A stretch of DNA of 64,000 bases from Kiritimatiellia bacterium (GTDB lineage Bacteria > Verrucomicrobiota > Kiritimatiellia > JAFGHX01): the NCBI GenBank assembly GCA_016929905.1, contig JAFGHX010000047.1, positions 1-64,000 on the forward strand, read 5' to 3'. Below, piece after piece: positions 25,094 to 34,507 of this stretch (position 1 is its first letter; each line of letters opens with the position of its first letter). The position numbers and the translations under genes are program-made. The notes beneath the pieces are model-generated. The model was not told the DNA's origin. It made no database searches and saw only the letters and a program-made list of their open reading frames with translations.

Positions 25094-25441
25094 TGACGGG
25101 AAGATATGGAAGAGTGGATGAGTGGATGAGAGGGGGACCCTGCGTGGCGACGCCTCCGGCTGTCAGTGGACCCAGGCTTCCATTCGTCCAATCTGCCATT
25201 TTTCCATTCTTCCATTCTTCCATTCTTCCGTTCTTCCAATCTGAGTGAGGTGGGCACCTACGGGGGGCACGGCCGCGACGTGAGCGTGCCGGCGGACTCC
25301 TCGCGCCGCATCCGACGCGGGGAGTTGCAGGACGGGGAAGCCGTCGTCACCGTTCGACGCCCGGCAGTTGGGCGGACGCTTTCGGCGATTGACGGCGATG
25401 ACGATTGCGGCCATGATGACCGACAGCCACAAGGGGGACAC
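25094..25441. other. Repeat-bearing gap before the amidohydrolase operon
   Basis: A 348-base interval holding an 8-bp tandem repeat and its distant inverted copy. Otherwise no gene is seen; the upstream extension of the next ORF has no ribosome-binding site. Confidence 0.6.
25100..25240. repeat. Inverted pair of GGAAGAAT/ATTCTTCC-type 8-bp repeats
   Basis: Direct copies of CCATTCTT run at 8-bp spacing through 25204-25238. A short opposite-strand arm (GGAAGAGTGGATGAG) lies near 25107-25121, so the region can fold back. The same 8-bp period appears on the other strand at 27682-27705. Confidence 0.65.
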
Positions 25442-26296
25442 GTGAGAATCGGCCACTATCAGTGCGTCTGCAAGCAGGGCGATTTCGAGGCGAACCTTCA
25501 GACGGTCGTGACGGGTCTGAAGGAGGCGGCCGAGGCCGGGCTGGCTGTGGTGTCGTTCCCCGAATCGCTGTTGACGGGATACTTCGATAAGGCAGAAGAG
25601 GCCCGAGCGCACTCATTCACAATCGACGGGCCGGAGATGAAGCGGGTCCGGGCGGAGACAGCCGGCTTCGACACGCTCTTCATGGTCGGGTTCAACGAGC
25701 GGCGCGGCGACGAGCTGTACAACACGGTCGCGGTGATCGAGAGGGGCAAGCGGCTGGGGCACTACAGCAAGATCTTCCTCGTCCACAACTACTTCACACC
25801 GGGCCGCGAGCTTCCCGTCTTCCGGAAGAACGGCCTGACGTTCGGCGTCATCATCTGCGCCGACGGCGGCTACATCGAGCCGTGCCGGATCCTGGCCCTG
25901 AAAGGGGCGCGCGTGATCTTCGCGCCGCATTTCAACTATGTGGCCGACCCGACCGACCACTACCAGATGGTGCGCAACGATCACGTCGCGCGCGCCGTCG
26001 AGAACGCGGTCTACTTCCTGCGCGCGAACAACGTCATGGCACCGGAGGATAACGGCAAGGCGCGCGAGGGCAAGCCGCGCTACGGCTACGGCGACAGCTA
26101 CCTGATCGACCCGAACGGCGAAATCGTGGCCGGCGCGGGCCTGCACAGCCAGTATCTGATGATCTATAACCTGGATTTGAACAAGAAGCACCGCGCGGAC
26201 CGGCGGTCAAGCCGGAGCCTGCGGTCCGCGCAGGAGCTGCTGGGCCAGCTGAACGAGGCCGTGGCGCAGGCGACCGGCGGGGGACAGACGCGATGA
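25442..26296 (+). CDS. Nitrilase-superfamily carbon-nitrogen hydrolase
   Basis: A 284-residue cytoplasmic amidase-type enzyme. The start is GTG at 25442 with AGGGGG just upstream; the longer upstream frame runs through repeat DNA. The Glu-Lys-Cys triad is visible: Glu41 in SFPESLLTGY, Lys110 in GHYSKIFL, Cys139 in GVIICADGGY. Family members hydrolyse N-carbamoyl or aliphatic amides. It overlaps the next gene by four bases (ATGA), so the two are translationally coupled and probably act on one substrate. Confidence 0.9.
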   Translation: MRIGHYQCVCKQGDFEANLQTVVTGLKEAAEAGLAVVSFPESLLTGYFDKAEEARAHSFTIDGPEMKRVRAETAGFDTLFMVGFNERRGDELYNTVAVIERGKRLGHYSKIFLVHNYFTPGRELPVFRKNGLTFGVIICADGGYIEPCRILALKGARVIFAPHFNYVADPTDHYQMVRNDHVARAVENAVYFLRANNVMAPEDNGKAREGKPRYGYGDSYLIDPNGEIVAGAGLHSQYLMIYNLDLNKKHRADRRSSRSLRSAQELLGQLNEAVAQATGGGQTR

Positions 26297-27276
26297 AGGT
26301 CTACGCCAACAGGAAGATAGCCGTCGCCGGCATCCGCGCCAAGCCGGGCGAACGCGCCCAGGGTTACGCGCAGGTCGGCGAGTTGCAGGACCATCAACCG
26401 GCCCGCATCCCGATCGCGATCGTCAACGGCGCACGCCCCGGCCCGACCCTCTATCTGCAGGCGGCCAGCGACGGCGATGAACTCAACGGCGTGGCGGTCA
26501 TCCACCGCGTGCTGCGCATGCTGCGCCCCGAGACGCTGCGCGGCGCCGTCATCGCGGTGCCGCTGGTCAATGTGCACGCGTTCCACGCCCATCGTTCGCA
26601 CAGCCCGGCGGACGGCAAAAAGATGAACCGCTGCTTCCCGGGCAACCGGCACGGCTCCACCAGCGACCGGGTCGCCTTCTTCCTGTTCCACAACGCCGTG
26701 CTGCAGGCGGACCTCTGCATCGACCTGCATCAGGGCGGGGTCAACCCCATGATCGACGAATGCCGCGTGCGCGTGAACATGAAGGACCGCGCCGGGCCCG
26801 CCTCGTTCGAGTTGGGCCGCGTGTTCGGTATCGGCTACATCTTCCACCAGCGCGGCCCGGACGGCCAGCTCGCCCGCGCCGCGCCCGCCGCGGGCATCCC
26901 CACGATTGACCCCGAACTCGGCGGCACGCGCGGCTGGGACGCCGTCAGTATCCGCAAGGGCGTGCGCGGCGTCATGAACGTGTTGCAGCACTACGGATTC
27001 ATCGCCGGCAAACCGAAAATCCCACGCCGTCAGGTCGTCGTGCGCCGGTTCAAGACCGTCTACGCCACCCGCGGCGGGTTCCTCGCCCTGCACGCGCGCC
27101 TCTACAGCGTCGTCAGGCGCGGCGACCTGCTCGCCGAAATCCACGACCCGTTCGGCGCCGTCGTCGAGCGCGTGTGCGCGCCCGCCGATGGCGTGGTCTG
27201 GACGTACCCGCCCTACCCCATGCTGGCGAGCGGGCAGACCGTGGCGACCATCGGGACCCCGATCCGGTACGTGTGA
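26293..27276 (+). CDS. AstE/AspA-family (M14-like) zinc deacylase with Asp in place of a zinc His
   Basis: A 327-residue protein of the succinylglutamate desuccinylase/aspartoacylase family, which removes acyl groups from amino acids or small amides. Seen are the zinc region QAASDGDELNGVAVIHRVL, MNRCFPGNRHGSTSDRVA with the substrate-binding Arg/Asn, and CIDLHQGG with the third zinc ligand His146. In typical members the first ligand lies in a HG-[DN]-E motif; here it is DGDE, so Asp60 replaces His. The C-terminal beta domain (YATRGGFLALHARLYSVVRRGDLLAEIHDPFG) is typical of the family. Coupled to the nitrilase-family gene upstream. Confidence 0.85.
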   Translation: MKVYANRKIAVAGIRAKPGERAQGYAQVGELQDHQPARIPIAIVNGARPGPTLYLQAASDGDELNGVAVIHRVLRMLRPETLRGAVIAVPLVNVHAFHAHRSHSPADGKKMNRCFPGNRHGSTSDRVAFFLFHNAVLQADLCIDLHQGGVNPMIDECRVRVNMKDRAGPASFELGRVFGIGYIFHQRGPDGQLARAAPAAGIPTIDPELGGTRGWDAVSIRKGVRGVMNVLQHYGFIAGKPKIPRRQVVVRRFKTVYATRGGFLALHARLYSVVRRGDLLAEIHDPFGAVVERVCAPADGVVWTYPPYPMLASGQTVATIGTPIRYV

Positions 27277-27302
27277 AGCGGAAACGCTGGCCGGCACTCC
27301 GC

Positions 27303-27659
27303 TCAGACGACGAGCCGGCTCTGCAGCAGAGAGAGCAGCTGCACCCCGTTGATGGGTTTGCGCAGGAACACGGTGTCGCCCGCCGCCGCGCGGGGGTCCG
27401 CGCGGACGATGCCCGAAACCATGACGACCAACGGCGGGCAGATGCGCCGCTGCTTCATCTCCGCGACAACCGCGTTGCCGTCCATGTCCGGCAGCACAAT
27501 GTCGCAGATGATCGCGTCGTAGCTCTCGGCGGCCGCCAGATCGAGCGCTTCCAACCCGCGCGTCGCGGTGCGCGTCTCGAAGCGGGCGTCCCGCGCGAGT
27601 ACGCGGGCAATCGAAGTCAGAACCGCCGGTTCGTCGTCAACGATAAGAACACGAGGCAT
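27303..27659 (-). CDS. Stand-alone response-regulator receiver protein
   Basis: A 118-residue CheY-like protein consisting only of a receiver domain. Seen are the acidic pair in VLIVDDEP, the phosphoacceptor Asp53 in IICDIVLPDMDG, and Lys101 in FLRKPI. No output domain follows. The ATG at 27659 is chosen because the domain starts right there; the upstream frame is repeat DNA, and no clear ribosome-binding site is visible. No histidine kinase lies in the window, so its partner is elsewhere. Convergent with the deacylase gene. Confidence 0.88.
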   Translation of the reverse strand: MPRVLIVDDEPAVLTSIARVLARDARFETRTATRGLEALDLAAAESYDAIICDIVLPDMDGNAVVAEMKQRRICPPLVVMVSGIVRADPRAAAGDTVFLRKPINGVQLLSLLQSRLVV

Positions 27660-27681
27660 ATTGAAAAACCCACGTGAGCGT

Positions 27682-27750
27682 GGAAGACTGGAAGGATGGA
27701 AGAGTGGGGGCTGCTCCGCCCCTCCAGTTCCCCGGGCTTCCGGGCTTCCT
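27682..27750. repeat. 8-bp GGAAGANT tandem repeat and GGGCTTCC pair
   Basis: GGAAGACT, GGAAGGAT and GGAAGAGT follow each other at 8-bp spacing, with CGGGCTTCCGGGCTTCC facing them about 30 bases later. Same family as the repeat at 25204-25238. Confidence 0.6.
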
Positions 27751-27889
27751 GAAACGTATCGAACTCGAAAAACAACGCCAACATAGTACAAGAAGCGCGC
27801 GGGGCCTGCAAGACGCACGTTGATTTTCTGTCGTCCGCGTGTGGCGTGTGTGCGGAGGCCCTGTGGTCATGCCGGAAGGGGAGCGTACC

Positions 27890-29347
27890 ATGGCAGAGTG
27901 CCCGAATGTTCTCGTCATCATGTCCGACCAGCATAACCCGCACGTGATGGGATGCGCCGGGCACCCGCTCGTGCGGACGCCGGCCCTCGACCGGCTCGCC
28001 GAACACGGCGTGCGGTTCGCCGACGTCGCCTGTTCCGGCCCCATCTGCGTGCCCGCCCGCGCCGGCTTCATGACCGGCCGGCTGCCGAGCGATATCCGCG
28101 TGTGGTCGCTCGGCTGCGTGCTGCCCTCCGACATCCCGACGTTCGCGCACGCCTTCAACCTCGCCGGCTACGAATCCATCCTGTGCGGGCGCATGCATTT
28201 CCTCGGGCCCGACCAGTTCCACGGGTTCCAGCACCGGCTCCTCGGCGAGGTGGAGACAGGCTTCGTATCGGACGAGGACAGAAGACACAAGACCTACGCG
28301 CAGACCGCCTCAGCCGTCAAGAACGTGGTCGGCCCCGGCGATTCCGGCTACCAGGCCTACGACCGGGAGGCGGTGAAGACCTGCTGCAACTGGTTGCGGG
28401 AGCAGGCGGGCAAGACGCGCGAAAGACCGTTCATGATGGTGACGGGCCTCGTCTCCCCGCACAACCCGCTGCGCTGCGAGGCGGACCTGTTCGAATCCTA
28501 CCTGCCGCAGGTCGAACTCCCGCAGGTGCCGGAAGCCTATCTCAGCGGCCTGCACCCGGCCATCCGGGCCTGGCGCGAGCGGCGGGAGGTCGACTCGATC
28601 ACGGCCGACGAAACGCGCCGCGCGCTGGCGGCGTACCTGGGGCTCGTCACGTTCACCGACCGCCTGGTCGGCCGGATCGTGAATACGCTCGCCGAAACCG
28701 GGCTGCTCGAGCATACGATCGTCGTCTACACGACCGACCACGGCGACATGGCCGGCGAACACGGCATGTGGTGGAAAAGCAACTTCTACCAGGGCAGCAT
28801 CGGCGTGCCGCTGATCATCGCCTGGCCCACTCGCTTCCGCCAGGGCGCAACCGTGAACGCCGTCGCCAGCCTCTGCGACGTCGGACCAACCCTGCTCGAC
28901 GTCTGCGGCGCCCCGCCGCTGCCCGGCGCGTGGGGCCGAAGCCTGCGCGGGTTCCTGGAAACCGACGGCAAAATCTCAGACTGGCGCAACGAGGCCGTCG
29001 CCGAATACTCCGGCCTGCTCGGCGAGCGCCCCGCCTATATGCTGCGCAGCGGACCCTGGAAGCTGAACACTTACCTCGGGTACGACGAACCCCAGCTTTT
29101 CAACCTGCAGGAGGACCCCGACGAGTTCCATGACCGCGCCGCCGACCCCGCCTGCGCCCGGATCAAGGCGGAACTGATCCAGCGCGTGAAGGACGAGTGG
29201 GACGGCAAAGGCGTCGAGCGGTTGATCAAGCTGCGCTGGAAAATGCACGAGATGCTGCAGGCGCTCGAACACAAGCCCCTGAATGCCATTCCCAAATGGC
29301 GACCGCCACGAGGCGTGAATACACTCGAGGGCAAGATTCTGGAGTAG
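27890..29347 (+). CDS. S1-family sulfatase
   Basis: A 485-residue formylglycine-dependent sulfatase that hydrolyses sulfate esters, probably on a carbohydrate. The ATG at 27890 follows GGAAGGGGAG at good spacing. Metal ligands DQ appear in VIMSDQHNPH. The formylglycine motif is CVPAR (Cys53 to Arg57), followed by GFMTGRLPS. YTTDHGDMAGEHGMWWKSN gives the second DH metal site, and GSIGVPLIIAWP and LLDVCGAP are conserved later. No signal peptide is seen, so a cytoplasmic location after uptake of sulfated fragments is likely. No maturase is in the window. Confidence 0.92.
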   Translation: MAECPNVLVIMSDQHNPHVMGCAGHPLVRTPALDRLAEHGVRFADVACSGPICVPARAGFMTGRLPSDIRVWSLGCVLPSDIPTFAHAFNLAGYESILCGRMHFLGPDQFHGFQHRLLGEVETGFVSDEDRRHKTYAQTASAVKNVVGPGDSGYQAYDREAVKTCCNWLREQAGKTRERPFMMVTGLVSPHNPLRCEADLFESYLPQVELPQVPEAYLSGLHPAIRAWRERREVDSITADETRRALAAYLGLVTFTDRLVGRIVNTLAETGLLEHTIVVYTTDHGDMAGEHGMWWKSNFYQGSIGVPLIIAWPTRFRQGATVNAVASLCDVGPTLLDVCGAPPLPGAWGRSLRGFLETDGKISDWRNEAVAEYSGLLGERPAYMLRSGPWKLNTYLGYDEPQLFNLQEDPDEFHDRAADPACARIKAELIQRVKDEWDGKGVERLIKLRWKMHEMLQALEHKPLNAIPKWRPPRGVNTLEGKILE

Positions 29348-29412
29348 GGGCGGACGCGCACGTGTTCGCCAATATCGACATCGCCGGATGATGCAACAGT
29401 GGACTTTCCCTC

Positions 29413-29442
29413 TTGACGCTCGGGCCCCGAGACGGCTAGCCT
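29413..29442 (+). promoter_or_regulatory. Putative sigma-70 promoter under operator site 3
   Basis: TTGACG (29413-29418), an 18-base spacer containing the perfect palindrome CTCGGGCCCCGAG, then TAGCCT (29437-29442). The operator-like palindrome begins 9 bases after the -10 element. The layout repeats at 54409-54461. Confidence 0.45.
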
Positions 29443-29450
29443 AACCATGC

Positions 29451-29472
29451 AATCCAACCACACAGTTGCATT
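29451..29472. promoter_or_regulatory. Putative TetR operator (site 3)
   Basis: Read on the minus strand: AATG-CAACTGTGTGGTTG-GATT. It shares AA..CAACTG, GGTTG..TT and length with sites 1 and 2. It would cover the transcription start of the promoter at 29413. Confidence 0.55.
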
Positions 29473-29705
29473 CTGCGGTGTGGGCATATCGCGCAGATAA
29501 GTCAGCTTCCGGGGCACGATCAGCCCGTTCGCCGGCGAACGATCCGTCTTGATCCGCACGGTCGAGGGAACATCAGGCGTGCCAGCCCAAGCACAGGATC
29601 CGGGATCGCATCGGCCGGGGGGGACGTCGTGGTGGAAGCTAACCTTCGGGTCCGTTCCGCTATAGAGCTCATGAAGAGGAGCGATCACGCCAAGCAGGAG
29701 GTCGC

Positions 29706-30536
29706 GTGAACCGTGAAATCCGAAGATCCACTCAACCCTGGCGAGTGTGTCTCGCGCTGGCGGCGCTTCTGCTGCCCCTGTGCGCGACGGCCCAGCGCAC
29801 AGCCAAGCTTTCCTGGCAGCCCGTCTTCGCCGAAGAGTTTTCCGACGACTCCTACCGCGAACGCTGGCTGCTCGACGGAACCGCCGAGCTCGCGATCGAG
29901 CGTGACGGCGAGACGAGCGCGCTGAAGATCGCCACGCGGGCCAACGCGTCCAACAAGAAGGACAAGGCCTCGGTGCTCTGGTGCAGGCAGCGCTTCGCGG
30001 GCGATGTGCGGATCTGCTTCCGCGCCCGGGCGCAGAGCGGGAACCGCAGCATCCTGTTCTTCAATGCGCGCCCCATGCCGGATTCCGGCCACACCACGAT
30101 ATTCGACTGGGCCCGGCCCGATGCGCTGTACGCGCGCTACGCCGGCGACCCGGTCTGGGCGATGTATTCGGTCGGCATCCTGCGCGACGACGAAAACACG
30201 TGCAATCTGCGCTACATCGGCGGGACGGCCGCGGCGGCGTTGGCGGCTGTGTCGTACAGGCAGTTCCAGGAAGAGACCGTCCTCTTCGGGTACGATTCGC
30301 CGTTTCACGGCAAACCGCTGACATGGTTCGAGTTCGACCTGCGCGTCATCGGCAAACAGATCGTCCTGTTCGTCGACGGCGCGAAGGTCATCGACCTCCT
30401 CGACCCGGGCAACATGGGCACGCCTGACTACGGTTGGGCCTCCCTGACCGGCGGCGGATGGCTGGCCATCCGCAACTTCCGCCCCAACAGCGTCTGGGTC
30501 GATCATGTCCGCGTATACGGCAGGACGGATAAGTAA
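29706..30536 (+). CDS. Exported DUF1961-like lectin-fold protein
   Basis: A 276-residue exported protein starting at GTG 29706, with AGGAGG upstream. Signal peptide about 1-30 (CLALAALLLPLCATAQ). The rest is a concanavalin-like beta-sandwich: VFAEEFSDDSYRERWLLDG, ALKIATR, VLWCRQRFAGDVRICFRARAQ, RSILFFNARPM, WFEFDLRVIGKQIVLFVDG and a terminal VWVDHVRVYG. This matches the DUF1961 family as I remember it, often found in polysaccharide-degrading loci. It lies directly ahead of two giant lyase-like genes on the same strand and could be cotranscribed with them. Confidence 0.75.
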   Translation: MNREIRRSTQPWRVCLALAALLLPLCATAQRTAKLSWQPVFAEEFSDDSYRERWLLDGTAELAIERDGETSALKIATRANASNKKDKASVLWCRQRFAGDVRICFRARAQSGNRSILFFNARPMPDSGHTTIFDWARPDALYARYAGDPVWAMYSVGILRDDENTCNLRYIGGTAAAALAAVSYRQFQEETVLFGYDSPFHGKPLTWFEFDLRVIGKQIVLFVDGAKVIDLLDPGNMGTPDYGWASLTGGGWLAIRNFRPNSVWVDHVRVYGRTDK

Positions 30537-30690
30537 AGCGTCATTCTGTGGGGGCACCCGTCGCCCGCATCCGCTTCGGGCGCCGGGGACGTGGCCGCTC
30601 GGCGGCCATGCGCCCATTCCGCTGTGATGCGGAGCCCGCATGCACCCAACGCCGGGTCCAGCCCCGTCGGCTCAGCCAAGGAGAACGCCC

Positions 30691-33600
30691 GTGAGAAAGA
30701 GCACGCCGCTCAACGCAATCGCCGCATGCCTTGTCGTGTTCGCCAACGCGCTCGCCGCGCCGGAAGCCGACCCGCCGCTTCCCCGCATCACAAAGCTGAA
30801 GAAGCTCTATCCGGCCACGAGCCTGGTCGAGGCGGGACAACCGCGCGCCTTTATCGTCATGCCGGACGATCCGGCGTACGCGGCTCCCGCCCAACGCGTC
30901 GTGCAACTGCTCCAACAGAAGTCCGGGGCCGCCTTGCCGGTCGTCAAGGCCAGTTCCTTCATCAGCGCCGACTGGCGCATCGACCACAAGGCGATCGGCG
31001 GGCGCAACCTGATCGCGCTCGGCAACGTGAACGACAATCGGCTGCTCTCGGTGCTCTACGGCGAGCAGTATGTGCTGGCCGACTCGATCTACCCGGGCAA
31101 AGGCGGCCACGTGGTCCGCACGGTGCACGACCCCTGGGCGACCGGCGTGAATGTGCTGGTGCTGGCCGGCTCGGGGATCGAAGGCGTGCAGAAAGCCGTC
31201 TCCGTCTTCGAGCAGAAGTACCTGGCGGGCGGCCCCACCGTGGTTCTGCCCGAACCGATCGTCGATGTCGCGTTCGAGAAGAAGGCCTATCCGTTCTTCC
31301 CGGATCAGACTAAGGAGACCTGGTCGAAACGCCAGCCGCAGTACCGCACGCTGGAGGCCTGGCTCGAGAAGTACCCGACCGACCCGGCCAGGCCGCCGGA
31401 GACGGAGGGCAGTTTCATGCGGGTCACCGGCACGCTCAGCAGCATGGGAGAAACCTATTTCCGGACCGGCTGGAAGGATCTGCTGCCGCTCATGAAGTAC
31501 CGCGTCGAGAAGTATCGGGCGTGCCTCAAGAACCCGGCGGCATACGATCCCAAATCCATGAGCGGCCGGTCCTCGGATCACGTGCATGGGTGGGACATCC
31601 TCGAGGAACTCCCGATCTGGACGGACGAGGAACGGCTCGAGATCTCGAACGCGCTGCTCGGCGACGCGGCGCTCGGGTGCGAGAAGCGCGGCTTCCACGG
31701 CGCCGTCAAGAAAGGCTACGTCCAGGTGCTGGACGAAAACCACGGCACCTTCTCCGCGCAGCGCTCGTTCGACGCGTGGCACTACTTCCACAAGTACTAC
31801 GCCATTCCCGCCAGCGCGTACTGGATGAAATGCGCCGACGCCGTCTTCTCGGCGCAGGCCAGCACGTTCCAGATCCTGGAGGACGCCTCCGGTTACCTCT
31901 GCTACGCGCCGAATTCCACGATGAAGTATGCGCTGGCCAGTGGCGACCTGGAGTACTTCACGCGCGGCGTCGCGCGGCAGCACGCCGAATTCGTCGCGCT
32001 GGTCTGTGTGAACAACCTGGGCCTCGGCACGGGATTCGGCGATTCGCCCGGCCTGGTCCAATGGAACACCTGGGACCTGCTGGCGCGCGCGAGCTGGTTC
32101 TACCGCGATCCGTATCTGTCGTACGTCCTGCGCGAGAAACTCCCCCGCAACTCCGGCGGGCGCGTGTTCAACGGCGGATATGTCTTCGATCTGAGCGTCG
32201 CGCCCAAGGAGCCGGTGCAGTGGACGGGCGTGATTCGGGTGCCGCTGTTCAAGAACCCGCTCGCCGAGACCGAGCACAGGAGCACAGAAAAAGTCTACGC
32301 GCCGAAAGAAGAAGAGGACGCGGCCCTGTTCAACAAAGTGGTGTTCAAGGAGAACTGGGACGTCGACGGCCAGTACCTGCTGCTCGACGGCGCGGGCGTG
32401 TCGAGCAAATCCGACAAACGCGGCCCCCACGGGCACGCGCACACCGACGTGAACACCATCATCAACTTCACCGACGAAGGCCGCATGTGGCTGGTCGACC
32501 ACACCTACGAGGAGCGCGCGTTCCAGGAACACAGCGGCGCCGAGCTGATCCGCGAGGGAGCGAGCGAGCACCCCGAACGCGCGCTCGCCAAGCTGCTGCA
32601 TTGCGAACAGAGACCGGACGGCGGAATCACCCAGAGCCGGGTCGGCCGCTGGCAGCGCTCGCTCTTCTGGAAGAAGGGCCGCTACTTCCTCGTGCTCGAC
32701 GAGCTCACGGCCGGGCGTGACGGCGACTATCTCGCCCGCTGCCGGTTCAAGACGCTTGGCGAGGAGACGCTGCGCGGCGCCGATCTGTACCTGGCGCAGC
32801 AGGGCAAGTTCTGCCGGATTCTGTCCGACGGCGACGCGGACGTGAGCGTCGAGCCGCGCGATTTCGCGTCGAAAGGCGACTGGACGTCGCCCTATCACGG
32901 CTACGCCCCCTACCCCTGGGCCGAGCCGGTCGCCAAGTTCTTCATCCAGGACAAGACGGCGGCCCTGAAGAAGGGCGACCGCGTGACGTTCCTGAACCTG
33001 CTCCATGCGTATGCGGACCCCGCCGAGGAACAGACCGTGCGCATGGCGCCGGTGTCGGACGCGTGTGCGCTCGTAACGGACAACGGCGCGCCGGCCGTCC
33101 TCGGGACCGGCCCGCTGCCCGGCGGGGCCGGAACCGCGGACCTGTTCGTGGTCACGCCTGGTTCCGTCTGGGCGCTCGGCGCCCGGCAGCCGATCGCAAA
33201 CGAGGCCGCCGGCCGAATCATCGCCGCCGCGCAGGGGCTGGCCCAACAACGAGCCTCTCAGCGCGCCGCGGCCGCCGCGGCCGCCAAACCGGAGATCCAC
33301 AATCTCCGGTGCAAGGCGGTCAAACTGCCGGTCCCCGTCACCACCCTGCTGGCGGCCGATATCGACGGCGACGGCCGCAGCGAATGGATCGCCGGCGGCG
33401 GGCAGGGCCTGGCCGTGTGCCGGGACGACGGCAGCGCCATGTGGACGTACCCGACGAAGCAAGACGTCCGCGCGCTGGATGCCGGTGACCTGAACGGGGA
33501 CGGCCGGCTCGAGGTCGTGTTCGGCTGCGACGACGAAAAGGCGCGGGCCATGGATCCATCGGGCAAGCTGCTGTGGGAGTTCACGTGCAAGGAGGTCCCG

Positions 33601-34476
33601 CGCAGCAATCACAAGCCGCCCGCGGTCGACCACGTGAAAATCACCGACCTGGAGAACGACGGCGAGCCCGAGGTCGTCGTGTGCGGGAACTGGATCCACG
33701 CACTCACCGCTTCGGGCGCGGTGAAGTGGGAGCGCTGGATGCGCAATTTCCGGGGCCGCAAACGCGGCGATTTCCAGTGCGGCGACGTCGCCGACATCGA
33801 CGGCGACGGCAACAAGGAGGTGGTCGCCGCGTACCTCGACCCCTATTGCCTCATCCAGGCGATCAACGCCAAGGGCGAAATCGTGCTGCCAGTCGGCGTG
33901 GACTGGGACGGCGCGGGGCACCCGGGCTTGAGCCTCGGGGTGCCAAACCGGCTCATCACGTTGAACGTGTTCGGGCAGGGCACGACCCGGCAGATCGTCG
34001 TGGCCACCAAGGGCCAGCTCTCCTATTTCTGGCACGATCAGAAACTGACCCCGCGCGAGGAACGGTTTGCGAAAGGCTACCAGCACGGCCCGTTCGTGAA
34101 CCTGTGCGCGTTCGAGCGCGGCAACGGCAAGGCGCCCGTGGTGATCGCGGGCAACAACGTCTACGGGCTGACGGGGGTGGAGGCCTACCGCGACGGCAAC
34201 CCGCGCTCGATCCGGACACGGAAGCTCTGGTACAAGACGATCGGCGAGCAGCCGACCGCCCTGCTTGCGCTCGATCTCGATCGGGACAAAAAGGGCGAGG
34301 TGCTGGTCGGCACGCACAAAGGGAACGTCTACGCGTTGGACGTGGAGACCGGCGCGACAAAGGGGTTCGCGAAGGTGCACGGCGCGCCGGTCACCGCGCT
34401 GGCGTTGGATGCGAAGGCCGGCAGCGTCCTGGCCGGGATGGCGGATGGGACGGTGTGGGTGATCGGAGAACCATGA
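30691..34476 (+). CDS. Giant exported lyase-like protein with C-terminal beta-propeller (paralogue 1)
   Basis: A 1261-residue exported protein. GTG at 30691 is chosen because AAGGAGA lies upstream and it gives a clean signal peptide (NAIAACLVVFANALA); an ATG upstream lacks both. About 35-205 is an alpha/beta module like the N-domain preceding GH67-type enzymes (RAFIVMPDDPAYAAPAQRVV, NLIALGNVNDN, GVNVLVLAGSG). About 215-560 is helical, probably an alpha/alpha-toroid. About 560-850 is a beta-sandwich with GHAHTDVNTIINF (about 577), like heparinase II/III-type lyases. After an Ala-rich linker (about 853) come FG-GAP-like repeats (DIDGDGRSEWI, DLNGDGRLEVV, DIDGDGNKEVV), a propeller. Likely degrades an acidic polysaccharide. 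The next paralogue begins 31 bases downstream. Confidence 0.85.
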   Translation: MRKSTPLNAIAACLVVFANALAAPEADPPLPRITKLKKLYPATSLVEAGQPRAFIVMPDDPAYAAPAQRVVQLLQQKSGAALPVVKASSFISADWRIDHKAIGGRNLIALGNVNDNRLLSVLYGEQYVLADSIYPGKGGHVVRTVHDPWATGVNVLVLAGSGIEGVQKAVSVFEQKYLAGGPTVVLPEPIVDVAFEKKAYPFFPDQTKETWSKRQPQYRTLEAWLEKYPTDPARPPETEGSFMRVTGTLSSMGETYFRTGWKDLLPLMKYRVEKYRACLKNPAAYDPKSMSGRSSDHVHGWDILEELPIWTDEERLEISNALLGDAALGCEKRGFHGAVKKGYVQVLDENHGTFSAQRSFDAWHYFHKYYAIPASAYWMKCADAVFSAQASTFQILEDASGYLCYAPNSTMKYALASGDLEYFTRGVARQHAEFVALVCVNNLGLGTGFGDSPGLVQWNTWDLLARASWFYRDPYLSYVLREKLPRNSGGRVFNGGYVFDLSVAPKEPVQWTGVIRVPLFKNPLAETEHRSTEKVYAPKEEEDAALFNKVVFKENWDVDGQYLLLDGAGVSSKSDKRGPHGHAHTDVNTIINFTDEGRMWLVDHTYEERAFQEHSGAELIREGASEHPERALAKLLHCEQRPDGGITQSRVGRWQRSLFWKKGRYFLVLDELTAGRDGDYLARCRFKTLGEETLRGADLYLAQQGKFCRILSDGDADVSVEPRDFASKGDWTSPYHGYAPYPWAEPVAKFFIQDKTAALKKGDRVTFLNLLHAYADPAEEQTVRMAPVSDACALVTDNGAPAVLGTGPLPGGAGTADLFVVTPGSVWALGARQPIANEAAGRIIAAAQGLAQQRASQRAAAAAAAKPEIHNLRCKAVKLPVPVTTLLAADIDGDGRSEWIAGGGQGLAVCRDDGSAMWTYPTKQDVRALDAGDLNGDGRLEVVFGCDDEKARAMDPSGKLLWEFTCKEVPRSNHKPPAVDHVKITDLENDGEPEVVVCGNWIHALTASGAVKWERWMRNFRGRKRGDFQCGDVADIDGDGNKEVVAAYLDPYCLIQAINAKGEIVLPVGVDWDGAGHPGLSLGVPNRLITLNVFGQGTTRQIVVATKGQLSYFWHDQKLTPREERFAKGYQHGPFVNLCAFERGNGKAPVVIAGNNVYGLTGVEAYRDGNPRSIRTRKLWYKTIGEQPTALLALDLDRDKKGEVLVGTHKGNVYALDVETGATKGFAKVHGAPVTALALDAKAGSVLAGMADGTVWVIGEP

Positions 34477-34507
34477 ACCTGAGTACTGCCCGGCGCAAGG
34501 AGGCATC

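Larger units (their letters stand above)
29348..29705. other. 358-bp regulatory gap between sulfatase and DUF1961 gene
   Basis: Contains a promoter-operator arrangement near 29413-29472 (listed). No gene is seen. About 230 bases separate the operator from the GTG at 29706, leaving a long untranslated leader. Confidence 0.5.
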
